Part shown: positions 8,508 through 17,602 of the stretch, piece after piece
Numbering within the stretch: the first letter of the stretch is position 1
Layout: each line of letters opens with the position of its first letter
NCBI GenBank assembly: GCA_020633325.1
Contig: JACKDX010000001.1
Span: 124,001-188,000, forward strand
Origin: Myxococcales bacterium
GTDB lineage: Bacteria; Myxococcota_A; Polyangia; Polyangiales; GCA-016699535
Direction of reading: 5' to 3'
DNA: 64,000 nucleotides
Notes under the pieces: generated by a model
The model's input: only the letters and a program-made list of their open reading frames with translations
Told to the model about the DNA's origin: nothing
Database searches by the model: none
Translations under genes and position numbers: made by a program

Positions 8508-9473
8508 CTAGGGCGAGATACAAAAGTTCCCGGCGCTACTAGATATAGTGACCTTGACTGTGCCGCCAGCCTCCGCCGTTGTATAGAGCTTGCGCACCAT
8601 TACCGAGATTTGCGTTTGTGCCATACACCACGTCACCGATGCAGAGGCAGGATTTAGCTCATTGGCCACACATTTGGCGGGTGACCCCGTAGCAGTCCCT
8701 TGGGCCCAGATCGCCACCGCATAACCAGGCTTATCCACGCTGGCAGAGATGCTCGTATCATATTGTGCACCGGGGTTTGGCGGAGCAATGAGGACCCGAA
8801 AGAACACGTCCGGTCCGCCCGCGTCGCTACACAGGTCGCCCGTCGCCGGGTTGGACGGCTCGTCCCTGCCATAGTTGTTAATCACAATATAAAACTCGCC
8901 AGTGCCGTTCAGCTCAATCGGTGCCAGAGGATCCGCCGGGATCGGCGAATACGCCTGATCGCCCGGAGCCTCGTGGCAACTACCCGCCTTGCAGTTTTCT
9001 CCAGCGCCGCACGGATGGCCACACTCTCCACAGTGCCAGTCGGTAATGTCTAAGTTGATACAGGTTTCTGAACCACAGCTTTGGGTTCCTGCGTCTTTAC
9101 ACGCACACTGGCCTTCTTGACATATTTCCTTATCGGGATTGCACGCATGATCGCAATCGCCACAGTGTTTATTGTCAGTCATCGCATCCACGCACTGGCT
9201 CTTCGGTCCACAACCGAGCGGTGGAAAACCCGCCTCATCCAAAGGTTCGCAAGGCTGCCCCTCTATACTACACAGCTTCTCGCCGAGACCACAGGTAGGA
9301 AATGTGTCGAAACTCCACGGAGCATCGGAATCCACGTCGATAGTTCCCCCATCTCTGCCGGGCTGTCGGGGATCCACGATGGGATCGTCACACCCATAGC
9401 TGAGTCCCGCACACAGAGCCATGCCGAGGCAGCCAAAGCGTAACACACGATCTACATCTTCGCGGCGCCTCAT
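8508..9473 (-). CDS. Cys-rich secreted surface protein
   Basis: The protein of about 320 residues has an N-terminal basic and hydrophobic signal (MRRREDVDRVLRFGCLGMAL) followed by a Cys near the start of the mature chain. The YGC context is a weak lipobox, so lipidation is uncertain. The middle is a run of short Cys-rich units (CSIEGQPC, HCGDCDHAC, CQEGQCAC, HCGECGHPC, CKAGSCH), resembling the disulfide-rich repeats common in myxobacterial surface proteins. The C-terminal ~140 residues look like a beta-sandwich. ATGs at 9479 and 9473 are both possible; 9473 fits the promoter described separately. Function is unknown, and adhesion or surface display is inferred from composition. Confidence 0.65.
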   Translation of the reverse strand: MRRREDVDRVLRFGCLGMALCAGLSYGCDDPIVDPRQPGRDGGTIDVDSDAPWSFDTFPTCGLGEKLCSIEGQPCEPLDEAGFPPLGCGPKSQCVDAMTDNKHCGDCDHACNPDKEICQEGQCACKDAGTQSCGSETCINLDITDWHCGECGHPCGAGENCKAGSCHEAPGDQAYSPIPADPLAPIELNGTGEFYIVINNYGRDEPSNPATGDLCSDAGGPDVFFRVLIAPPNPGAQYDTSISASVDKPGYAVAIWAQGTATGSPAKCVANELNPASASVTWCMAQTQISVMVRKLYTTAEAGGTVKVTISSSAGNFCISP

Positions 9474-9482
9474 CGCCATCAC

Positions 9483-9488
9483 ATTATA
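9483..9488 (-). promoter_or_regulatory. -10 element (TATAAT) for the Cys-rich protein gene
   Basis: A perfect TATAAT on the minus strand ends 9 bp before the ATG at 9473. Transcription would start around 9476, giving an mRNA with almost no 5' leader. The -35 region at optimal spacing reads GAGTGG and is poor, so the site is supported by the -10 match and position only. Confidence 0.4.
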
Positions 9489-9620
9489 ACATGCCGTAGA
9501 AAGAACCACTCGTTTCCGCGACGTTTTAGGTGGGAGCAGCGCTTACACCGACGCACTTAGACCAAAGCTCGCGGTTGACTTGTGGTGTCGAAGCATGCCG
9601 CCTTATGCTACACTCTAATC

Positions 9621-9788
9621 ATGGATTCGGACTTTGACGCTCGCGCAAGTATACGCAGGCGCCGCAGCGATCTGCTGTTGGCACCTCGCAAACGTTAGCG
9701 TCGCTCTCTAGTCATTGAGGCCAAAGAAGCGGCCGGTCGTCCGCAAGATTTATTGGACCTCGAAGCGCTGAAAAAATCTGGTGAGTGA
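9621..9788 (+). pseudogene. Remnant resembling the C-terminus of a nucleotidyltransferase
   Basis: An ATG-initiated frame of 25 codons ends at TAG (9696-9698), and the same frame stays open for 29 more codons to TGA at 9786-9788. The second half includes EAKEAAGRPQDLLDLEAL. The AGRP(K/Q)DLxDLEAL pattern is typical of the C-terminal helix of MNT/AbiEii-like nucleotidyltransferases of toxin-antitoxin type. The piece is far too short for an enzyme and carries an in-frame stop, so I read it as a relic. It could be a chance match. A TACACT box lies 6 bp before the ATG. Confidence 0.35.
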
Positions 9789-9804
9789 TACATGGTGTGG
9801 CATA

Positions 9805-11169
9805 ATGGCTAGGATGCGCTGGCTTTCGCCTTGCTCCCTCGCTTGGTTGTTGCTGATTGGCTGCGGCTCCGAGTCCGAGATCTCGGAGCTCGACGGCATC
9901 TGGCGAACAGTGGGCGACAGCAACATCGTGGTCGTGCAGGGCGATAGCAATGATGTTTATCATCTCACATCGGATTACTGCTATCTCGCCCCAAGCGGCC
10001 AAAGCGCGCCGCCAGGGCCGGGCAACATCGTACCCCAGGCCACCGAAAGCATCTTCACTGGTGAACCCGGCGCGCGTAAGCTCGAGCTTCACCTCGACAC
10101 CGGCTCCATTCGTTACTTTATCGAGCTGGCTGCTGTGCCGGAAGCGTGTGTCATCTTCGACGAAGCACAGACGAGCGATCCAGAGTTGAACTTCGAAGTG
10201 TTCTGGCAAACGTTCCATGAAAACTACGCGTTCTTCGAACTGCGTGGCGTCGATTGGAACGCACAGTATCAGCAATATCGTTCCCGCGTAACCGCAGAGA
10301 CGACTCCCGAGCAACTGTTTCAGGTGCTCAATGATATGCTAAGTCCTCTGGACGATGCGCACGTCGAGGTCACTGCCGCGCTCGGGATCTTCAGCCCGGG
10401 GAGCAACTATCCACGAGCAGACTTGCTAGGGGAATTTCTGTCGATCATCGAGATGCAATATGTGATTGGCGGCTCCTTCAGCACGACGGACAACGGCCAA
10501 GTATTTTACGGATTGCTCAAGCAGAACGTCGGCTACATGAACCTTGGAAGCTTTGCCTACTACGACCCCAACAACACTGAAGGTACAGCGGCCAACGAGT
10601 ACGCGGCAATCGATGCAACGTTTGACCAGGTGTTTGCGGAACTGCAAGACACCGACGCCCTAATTATTGATTTACGCTTATCACCCGGTGGGCTCACGTT
10701 GTATCGCAATCGTATCGCGGCAAAGTTCACAGACGCCACGTTCACCGCACTGCGCACCAAACTGACAGACACTGAGCTCGACCCTCCTGAAATCGACGTC
10801 GTGATCGAGCCCTATGCAGGAACGCGTTACACAAAACCCGTTTACGTCCTTGCCAGCGGCTACACCGCCAGCGCTGCTGAGCATCTCACATTGGCCCTAG
10901 GCCAGCTCGACCAAGTTCAAGTCATCGGGGAGCCCACCCGCGGCACGCTCTCCTCAGTACTCACAAAGATTCTGCCTAACGGCTGGGCGATTAGGCTATC
11001 CAACAACGTCATCCGTGCCCCTGACGGCACCGTTTACGAAGCACAAGGCGTCCCCGCTGACACCACAGTCACCTTCAGCCAAGCCGACATCGACGCCCAA
11101 CGCGACCCCTTCATCGATATCGTGTTCTCTATGAAGTTCACGGCGAAACTGGAGCTGCACCACCCGTAA
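9805..11169 (+). CDS. S41-family peptidase lipoprotein
   Basis: The start at ATG 9805 gives a short lipoprotein signal (basic MARMRW, hydrophobic core, lipobox LIGC with Cys20). The middle contains the S41 helical region (FEVFWQTFHENYAFF, LSPLDDAHVEV). The protease core holds LIIDLRLSPGGLT and TASAAEHL, with the predicted nucleophile Ser near residue 356. GEPTRGTLSS and LPNGWAIRLSNN follow. No PDZ domain is obvious. The arrangement resembles the S41B/IRBP-like branch rather than classical CtpA. It should act on peptides at the outside face of a membrane. The last 32 bp overlap, convergently, the 3' end of the lipoprotein gene at 11138. Confidence 0.8.
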   Translation: MARMRWLSPCSLAWLLLIGCGSESEISELDGIWRTVGDSNIVVVQGDSNDVYHLTSDYCYLAPSGQSAPPGPGNIVPQATESIFTGEPGARKLELHLDTGSIRYFIELAAVPEACVIFDEAQTSDPELNFEVFWQTFHENYAFFELRGVDWNAQYQQYRSRVTAETTPEQLFQVLNDMLSPLDDAHVEVTAALGIFSPGSNYPRADLLGEFLSIIEMQYVIGGSFSTTDNGQVFYGLLKQNVGYMNLGSFAYYDPNNTEGTAANEYAAIDATFDQVFAELQDTDALIIDLRLSPGGLTLYRNRIAAKFTDATFTALRTKLTDTELDPPEIDVVIEPYAGTRYTKPVYVLASGYTASAAEHLTLALGQLDQVQVIGEPTRGTLSSVLTKILPNGWAIRLSNNVIRAPDGTVYEAQGVPADTTVTFSQADIDAQRDPFIDIVFSMKFTAKLELHHP

Positions 11170-13111
11170 AATACGCCGCGGCGAGCTGAGCTATGTACTT
11201 GACCGCAGCCACCTTGAGGTCTGCACAGGGGATTGGAAACCAATCAGGAATAAGTCCCCAGCATTCTTCGCCTTCACCCCTGTCATCAAAACTCACACCA
11301 CCTCGTTCATCTTGATCGATGATGTTCGGAGCGGCCACGAGCGAAAATAGCGACAACCAATCTTGCGTATCTGCCACGCCGTTGCCATTCCCGTCCCCGT
11401 CGATAGCGATAAGCGCTTCAGCTGTCGAAGTATTAGGCTGAGGCAAAATTGCAATTGCCGCGCTCCCGTCATCTGGAAGGTTCGGATCCGCTACGGCTAA
11501 GTCATCAACGACTAAGCCCTCTTGCGTCGTCACTTGCGTAATAGCGGCGTTGGGCGACGGGCTTATGACCGGTATCACCACTGCGGACCCAGTGGTGTTC
11601 ACGAACGACACATCCAAGCTTTCTCCTTTATCGTGAGCTGGACCGACAGCGACGATGTGAACATATACTGGCGCAATGCCCGGTGGAAACCGGTACCTCG
11701 GCATAACCACAGTCGCCCCTTCTGGGCCTTTATCCCTGTCCACACACCCTATGGCAATGACGTGATAGGTTGCCTGGCCATTGATATAGATAATCTGTGC
11801 GTCAAACTCCGCGTGACCGATGGGCTCGGTTACTTGGTCACAATCGTCACCCTCGTCGATGCGCGTATATAGCTGTTGTCCTCTGTCGTTCATCGCGGAC
11901 GCCGCTTGCCCATAACCCACGTTCAGCGCTTCAAGCTCCGGAGAGGCCTGAACGTAGGTAACTGGATCTTCAGGACGGCGAAAAATATTGAGAAGATATG
12001 AAATGTCGGCGTGGAGTCCGGTCTTTTGAACGCCGTTCGCGTCGCGTCGCACAATCTGGATTGTGGGATGATGCGTGAACTGCAGGACCGGAAGGTCTTC
12101 GCCTCGGCTGCCGTCGCTATTGACCATGAAAACCATGTCCGTGGCAAACTCAATCGTAGTCTGTGGGGTCCAGTCTATCCAGAACACTGCATCCTGATAT
12201 GCACCCCACGAGGCCCCGTTGTGAAAAATGCCTACCCTGTTGGCTTGGCCTACACCATCTTCTCCGTGATCAACCCTGCTGAGGTCTAGCTGCACGGCTG
12301 TGCCATTTTCGTGGTACTGAAGGTCGTGCGTAAAACCTTCAGGAGTTTGCGCCACGCTGCGCTGCGTGGGGGTTTGTTGTCCCGGCGGCGCACAGGCGGC
12401 GAGCGCCAAACCACCCAACAGCAGTGCAATGAGCGCAATTATAACCCCTATAAACGCTTGCTCGCTGTTCTGCAACGGCCCGAATGCTCCAGAGGCTACA
12501 TCCGTCGGGGACACCCCCGCGACCTGGTCGGCTCGTTCCAGGCGGGCGCGCAGATGGACGCGGAAAGCTTCGGGATCAAAATGGACGGCGCTGAAATTCG
12601 TTGTAGCCAAGGCCGTCACGAGCGCACGAGCTTGGTGCGGGGTACCGTCCTCTTTCGCGGTTAAGTATGACTTCGCGAGGGCAAGTAATGTGCCCGGATG
12701 GCGAACCAGTTCTTCGGACAACACTTCATAACCACGCTTGAAATTGGCATAGTACGTTTCATCGGCGCTAAACTTAGAGTAGACATCGGCTTGATATCGC
12801 AGCAAGGCGTCCTTGAGCGCAAAAGGCGCTCGCGGAAGCGCTAGCAATGCAGTGAGACCCGATTTGGCGTGTTCGCCTAAGCCGACGAGTGCGTTCGGCA
12901 ACCCATCAGCAGCACTCTTACATGCACTATCGGCGCATCGCGTCTTGACCCCACTTGCGATCACATCCAGTGCGCTATTCATTCGCTGCTCAGCCGACTG
13001 ACCGCTTAAGTCGCCCTCTGGCTCGGATGAACAACCCATCATCTGTGTCCATACACTGAGTGCTACCAGAGTAATACTGATTACTTTTCGATGAAAACTA
13101 CCGCGACGCAT
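11138..13111 (-). CDS. Lipoprotein with internal hydrophobic segment ending in a second Cys (paralog 1)
   Basis: The ATG at 13111 was chosen over an upstream TTG. It gives a basic n-region and hydrophobic signal ending in QMMGC (Cys30 in the longest frame). About 190 residues of helical sequence follow. Then comes a 20-residue hydrophobic segment at 222-242 preceded by NSEQAF and ending LALAAC (Cys243), which is itself a good lipobox. The remaining ~415 residues are beta-rich, with acidic loops resembling calcium sites (DGDGNGNGVADTQD). The downstream-neighbour gene at 13181 has the same plan, including an EQ(A/S)FI motif before the internal segment. Function is unknown and no family was recognised. 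Confidence 0.68.
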   Translation of the reverse strand: MRRGSFHRKVISITLVALSVWTQMMGCSSEPEGDLSGQSAEQRMNSALDVIASGVKTRCADSACKSAADGLPNALVGLGEHAKSGLTALLALPRAPFALKDALLRYQADVYSKFSADETYYANFKRGYEVLSEELVRHPGTLLALAKSYLTAKEDGTPHQARALVTALATTNFSAVHFDPEAFRVHLRARLERADQVAGVSPTDVASGAFGPLQNSEQAFIGVIIALIALLLGGLALAACAPPGQQTPTQRSVAQTPEGFTHDLQYHENGTAVQLDLSRVDHGEDGVGQANRVGIFHNGASWGAYQDAVFWIDWTPQTTIEFATDMVFMVNSDGSRGEDLPVLQFTHHPTIQIVRRDANGVQKTGLHADISYLLNIFRRPEDPVTYVQASPELEALNVGYGQAASAMNDRGQQLYTRIDEGDDCDQVTEPIGHAEFDAQIIYINGQATYHVIAIGCVDRDKGPEGATVVMPRYRFPPGIAPVYVHIVAVGPAHDKGESLDVSFVNTTGSAVVIPVISPSPNAAITQVTTQEGLVVDDLAVADPNLPDDGSAAIAILPQPNTSTAEALIAIDGDGNGNGVADTQDWLSLFSLVAAPNIIDQDERGGVSFDDRGEGEECWGLIPDWFPIPCADLKVAAVKYIAQLAAAYFTGGAAPVSP

Positions 13112-13180
13112 GAAAACCAACCCTTTCTTTTTCTTCCAATATGGGAACAGGCAAACGCATTGCTTGCGGAATCACGTACA

Positions 13181-14953
13181 TCAATACGCTTCGAACGTGA
13201 CATGAAAATCGTATGTGGGCGTTGCACGGGTTTGCCCATCCACATAACCAAAGCCGATTGCGAACTCACCCGCAGGCGCACTACCCTCGGGTGAGGTGAC
13301 GATCGCATATGGTTGCGCCGTCAATTTGGACACTCCGTCGCTTGCAACGCCGGCACCCAACCTTTGAGCCGCGATGCCGTTGACTGTGGTAGGCGCTGAG
13401 GGGCCAGGCATGCCGTCCTCGGTGCTCACATCCACAAACCGAAATCCAACACGTCCGTCCGTCGGGCCGACGACGATTCCGTAGCTCGCTGTAGCACCGC
13501 CGCTTGGAAGACTTGTAAATACCGCCAGCGGAAAAGTACCGCTCCGATATCTTAGAGGATTATTGGCCCCCTGTTCGTCACCCAGGATGTCTGTCAGCAT
13601 AGATGCACGACCGTTCTCGGAACTGACCACAAACCAAAACACGGTGGCTGTCACCTGAACCGATTCCACGGTAAATGCCACCTCGCGCTGTTCCGGATTG
13701 TACGGACCGAGCTTAGGAGACCCTGGGATGTCCACGAAAGCGTTGGGCGTATTGAATCCGAGCCAGGGTAAGCTGGTATCGGAAAACGGCTGATACACAG
13801 TGTTGTAGGTAAATCCATCCGGCGCAGTTTCAAAGAGATCCTCGATAGCGGCCAACCCCCACTCTGTCTCGCCTCCGCGATCGGGATTCGCCCGTCCCCC
13901 CGCTGCGCGTTGCCACCGTTGGTTGATGGTGTTACCCCACCCACCAATAGGCACTATTCTTCCGTTCGATGGATCGAACTGCGGTGTGGCGCTATAGGCT
14001 CCAGTTGAATTTGATCCAAGAACTGTTCCGGCCTGCGGAGTAGGTAACGGAGTGCCATTGATACCCGTACCGTTGCCCGTCAGATCCACTGGCGGGCCAC
14101 CGCTGCTCGACGACATAGACGTCACACCGCCTTCGACACTGCAACTCACGAGCGCGATGACCGCGATCACCATAAGGAGCAGCACAAGAATGAAGGATTG
14201 CTCGGCTCCCGCATAGCCACCAAGGCCAGCACCCGCTTGGGCGGTTTCCAAGGGAGCCAATCCCTGCAGCTGCGGAGGGGCGCCAGCCGCCGCGCTGCCG
14301 GCCGCATCCGACGGGCTGGCGGCGACGACAGGAAGCTCATATTGAGCCAACACCGATTTCACCTCCACGGCTGCTACAGCATCTGTGTCATTTACTGTGC
14401 CGGTCAAGGTTTTAAAAAGATCGCGATAGAAATTTTGGCTGATGGGCTCATTGGCCAGAAATCGCGTCATGAAAGATGCAAACTCCTTGGCAACCGCATT
14501 CCGCCAACCCAGCTTCAGGGTTTTGCTAAGCGCCACATCCAAGAGATCGGTGCCCTGTACCGTGCGCTCCGCAAAAAACCGTCCTGCTTCGACCACAAGC
14601 TCTCGGTCGTCAACTCGAAGAAAATCGATGGCGGCCCCGAGACTTGAAAACGGGTTCCCCGGGGCATCCGGTTGTAACGCATCGAACATGGGATCCACCG
14701 CATTTCGGCATCGCTGGGCTTTGTCACTGTCCTGTTCGAACGCCTCGGTGCAGCTGAGTCTTAGGATGTCACGGGCGCCCATCGGACGGGTCGCATTGGC
14801 CTCCGTTCCGACACCACCTTCGCTGCCGGGGGCGCAGCTGCTGAGTGGGATGTAGAGGAGGAGCGTTGCGAGCAACGTGGTGAAGGTGCGAGTTTTAAAG
14901 GATGCTGCTTTCACGGTGGTATGCTTACCTTTCTGGTACAAGAGCTCTCTCAT
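13181..14953 (-). CDS. Lipoprotein with internal hydrophobic segment ending in a second Cys (paralog 2)
   Basis: The ATG at 14953 gives a basic n-region, a hydrophobic core and lipobox LSSC (Cys43 counted from the GTG at 14962). A GTG at 14914 would give a shorter signal and is also possible. The N-terminal ~200 residues are helical. A Gly/Ala-rich linker leads to GAEQSF and a hydrophobic segment at 257-273 ending ALVSC (Cys274, again a lipobox pattern). The C-terminal ~310 residues are beta-rich and Gly/Pro-rich. The layout matches the gene 69 bp downstream at 11138, so the pair looks like an ancient tandem duplication with strong divergence outside the internal motif. Function is unknown. 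Confidence 0.68.
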   Translation of the reverse strand: MRELLYQKGKHTTVKAASFKTRTFTTLLATLLLYIPLSSCAPGSEGGVGTEANATRPMGARDILRLSCTEAFEQDSDKAQRCRNAVDPMFDALQPDAPGNPFSSLGAAIDFLRVDDRELVVEAGRFFAERTVQGTDLLDVALSKTLKLGWRNAVAKEFASFMTRFLANEPISQNFYRDLFKTLTGTVNDTDAVAAVEVKSVLAQYELPVVAASPSDAAGSAAAGAPPQLQGLAPLETAQAGAGLGGYAGAEQSFILVLLLMVIAVIALVSCSVEGGVTSMSSSSGGPPVDLTGNGTGINGTPLPTPQAGTVLGSNSTGAYSATPQFDPSNGRIVPIGGWGNTINQRWQRAAGGRANPDRGGETEWGLAAIEDLFETAPDGFTYNTVYQPFSDTSLPWLGFNTPNAFVDIPGSPKLGPYNPEQREVAFTVESVQVTATVFWFVVSSENGRASMLTDILGDEQGANNPLRYRSGTFPLAVFTSLPSGGATASYGIVVGPTDGRVGFRFVDVSTEDGMPGPSAPTTVNGIAAQRLGAGVASDGVSKLTAQPYAIVTSPEGSAPAGEFAIGFGYVDGQTRATPTYDFHVTFEAY

Positions 14954-14962
14954 TGCGAGCAC

Positions 14963-15359
14963 TTTCCAAAATCAATATGAGTGCTTAGCAGGGGGCGTTG
15001 TCCGTGCAAGCCAAAGTGTTGAAATTTTTGTTGCCACTTCGCGACAGGATCACACGTGCAGCCGCAACCAACGGAGTTCATTGCACAAATAGACGTATCC
15101 CCCAAATCGGCCAAGGGCGCCCCCTAGCCGTCGGCCGACACAGCGATCTTCTACGCGGAGTCTGCTGTTGCCGGCACCCCCAAATTGGACACCCTTGCAA
15201 TCCGCCGCAGGGTTTCGTCTAGTCTACGCTGCTGAAATCGCACAGAAATTTACCCGACCTGACACAGGAACGGGTCATTCCCCTCGTGCTATACTGAGGA
15301 TGTGAACGAGGGACAAGCCAATGTTGCTTTACGGGAGAATCATGTGGCTCTCTGGCCGG
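14963..15359. other. Intergenic stretch, 397 bp
   Basis: The stretch lies between two minus-strand genes and must hold the promoter of the lipoprotein at 13181. I see no tRNA, terminator with a T-run, or convincing gene. A TATACT box at about 15290 on the plus strand precedes a 21-codon frame (GTG at 15301) that ends at the edge of the protease gene; it resembles nothing known. Confidence 0.5.
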
Positions 15360-16928
15360 TCAAATAAATTCGCAGTAATAACTATAGGCGACCTCGAAGG
15401 CGTCGAGTTTCCCGGAGGACACAGACACCGCCAGGTCCGACAAATCAAAGGGATAAAAACCTGCGTCTAAAAACTCCCCACCCTCAGCTGGAATGGCCTG
15501 ACGGATAGTCTTGGTCGAGCCATTCCCCTCCGCAGTGAGATTGATAGTGACTGCTCCCTCCTGCTCCGAATCGTTGCTTATATAGAGGCTCATCACCTCC
15601 TGGGTGCCGGATGGACAGACCTGTCCGAGATGTTTTTGAAACGGCAGCGACAGGTTCTCTTGAAATTCGATGGTACACCTTTGATAAGTTACCTTCGGTT
15701 CACTACCTACTAACGCTGAGGGGAATAAGAAAACTCCTACGCTTAGGCCTGCAAAAAACTGCTCGACGCTTGCAGATGGTTTTTCCCCATTGCCGATGGA
15801 CTCATACATCTCCGGCAATAGCCAATGAGTAAAGGGCCCACCTTCATACAATGCAGCCACATCGTAGGTGCGTGGCTGGTCAGAGGAAAAACGCATCGAG
15901 TATTGTCCGACTAGAGTCGTATCTTCTGGACAGAGTTGTTCAAACACAAAACTCTTTCTATCCATACCGTAGCCTACTGACCTCGTCGCTAAAACCGTCG
16001 CGGAACACCCGCTGCCTGAAGCGCAATGAAACACCTCGTTTGCCCAACTGGCTGCGGCCGAAAGGTTACTGATTCTCATGGAACAGGCATCGATTCCACC
16101 TGCAGCCTCAGAACAGTACTCGGCGACTGTTCTGCCCTCCGGGATTGCCGTCGCGCCCGACATCACTCCATATACGTGGGCATCGCCATTGGAAGCTTGC
16201 ACATACACGGGGCCTCCGCTATCGCCGGGCTCCGATAACAATGGATATTTTTGGGACCACTCCGCGTAATAGGCCGATGTGGATGGGGCAAAGAACCCCC
16301 CGCTCGAAAGGCCCATGTTGCGAACATCGGAAATCAACAGCTCGCCTGTCCGCGTATCCTGTTTGTTGACGTTGCCATTGTCACGCGCGATGCGTCCATC
16401 AACCCACACGGGAATGCCTGTCTCAGGGATGACTGACGATTCACTGAGGTTTAGACTAACAGCCTCGGGCATGGAAACATCCCTGGGCAGTTGAATAAAT
16501 GCAATATCTAGTTTGTGGTGACGGTAGACAGCCAAGTCCCTCCACTGAAACGTAACATCCGTGCGTGCCGTGGTATGGTTGAAGAAGCGTATGCTGTGCT
16601 CATCCAAAGGGAACATCCATATCAACGGACCTACGCAGTGCGCCGCAGTAAGAATCAGATTGGGAGCCACAAGCATCCCAGCGCACGTCAGCCCGCGAAG
16701 CGTGCTGTAGTCTTCATCACTCGCCTCACCGTCACTGATGTCGCCTGTAGGTTGACGAAGGTCTAGGCCCTCAAACTCGAAAATCACGGTATTAGGGTGT
16801 CCCCCTATACGACTGCCATCCAAAGCGTCTGTATCGGAGCCCGTTTCGGCATCAGCAGTGGGGCTTACACACCCCAGAAGATGAAAAAAAGATAGGAAAA
16901 CAACGGCCATGTAAGCCAGCGGTTTCAT
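15360..16928 (-). CDS. Trypsin-like serine protease lipoprotein
   Basis: The 522-residue precursor starts MKPLAYMAVV and has lipobox LLGC with Cys20. The S1 peptidase domain spans about residues 40-300 and keeps the whole triad: His97 in TAAHC, Asp141 in LDIAF and Ser237 in GDSGGP. It also has an activation-like N-terminus RIGGHP near 40-45, where cleavage after Arg40 would be trypsin-like activation. About 220 residues of unrecognised beta-rich sequence with several Cys follow. It should be a surface or periplasmic endopeptidase, perhaps predatory or defensive. The C-terminal domain may bind a substrate or partner. Confidence 0.86.
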   Translation of the reverse strand: MKPLAYMAVVFLSFFHLLGCVSPTADAETGSDTDALDGSRIGGHPNTVIFEFEGLDLRQPTGDISDGEASDEDYSTLRGLTCAGMLVAPNLILTAAHCVGPLIWMFPLDEHSIRFFNHTTARTDVTFQWRDLAVYRHHKLDIAFIQLPRDVSMPEAVSLNLSESSVIPETGIPVWVDGRIARDNGNVNKQDTRTGELLISDVRNMGLSSGGFFAPSTSAYYAEWSQKYPLLSEPGDSGGPVYVQASNGDAHVYGVMSGATAIPEGRTVAEYCSEAAGGIDACSMRISNLSAAASWANEVFHCASGSGCSATVLATRSVGYGMDRKSFVFEQLCPEDTTLVGQYSMRFSSDQPRTYDVAALYEGGPFTHWLLPEMYESIGNGEKPSASVEQFFAGLSVGVFLFPSALVGSEPKVTYQRCTIEFQENLSLPFQKHLGQVCPSGTQEVMSLYISNDSEQEGAVTINLTAEGNGSTKTIRQAIPAEGGEFLDAGFYPFDLSDLAVSVSSGKLDAFEVAYSYYCEFI

Positions 16929-16966
16929 GTCCTAGGCTGCTTAAGCAATTCGCATGCCATAGAATC

Positions 16967-17400
16967 TCAGCCGTCCACTACTACCGTTGCCTTCTTCCAT
17001 TGCTGATGAAGTGTCACGAAATCCCGATACTCTGCTCGCTGGGCTACACACTCCGCTGACGACCAGTTCAACAGTTTCGCCATAGAGCTAGTCACAGGGG
17101 CAAGGGCGCCCAAGCCGTGATTGGCATCTCGGTAATAGCGCTGCGTACGTCGGACGAAAAAGTCCTCCAGATGTGTCGCGAATTCATGTTCCACCGCCCA
17201 GTGAACCTGTGCGAGGATCTCCGGGCGCCCTTGCAATAGTGAGCTACTTGAGGCTCCGGTCGGCAACACAGAGCTCGACGATCCCGGAGGCGTGCTGCCC
17301 GTAGGTGTCAACCAAGTAGCCAAGCGTGCTTGATGACAATAGTCCGTTGGCCCGGCGATGCAGCTCATTGACCAGTTGCTCTAGCGTCTGCGTGCCAAGA
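16967..17400 (-). pseudogene. glpD: 3' fragment of glycerol-3-phosphate dehydrogenase, frameshifted
   Basis: The minus strand encodes the C-terminal domain of FAD-dependent glycerol-3-phosphate dehydrogenase in two frames. From about 17390 one frame reads LVNELHRRANGLL, then LGYLVDTYGQHASGIVELC, and hits TAG near 17234. The next frame continues from about 17230 with GRPEILAQVHWAVEHEF and VRRTQRYYRDANHGLG to the stop at 16967. Both pieces line up with consecutive parts of GlpD, so a single frameshift lies near 17232. The first ~350 residues, including the FAD-binding domain, are missing. The gene is dead and marks the left edge of the degraded island. Confidence 0.8.
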
Positions 17401-17602
17401 GCCCTTGGCAGTGGACAGCGTTAAGCCTAGGTATTCCAAAGCATGAATTTGAGGCACAGAGGATGAACCTAGCGGACGAAAACGGTGCAAGGAAGTGGCG
17501 CGCCGCAGTCACTAGGCTTTTTTGGTTTGCAGCGCAACGAAGGGTGGCTAGTGCGTCACAGCTCAGCGGGACAAATCCGAGAGTGAGCAAGCGGGCCAAG
17601 TT

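Noticed and set aside
8724..8734. DnaA-box-like TTATCCAC sequence
   Set aside because: It is a single occurrence inside a protein-coding gene with no companions.
15301..15366. 21-codon gene with a TATACT box upstream
   Set aside because: It is too short, has no recognisable motif and no proper -35, and it ends at the edge of the protease gene.
17381..17599. Minus-strand open frame next to the glpD relic
   Set aside because: The translation shows no GlpD similarity and has atypical composition; the true GlpD frame is a different one.
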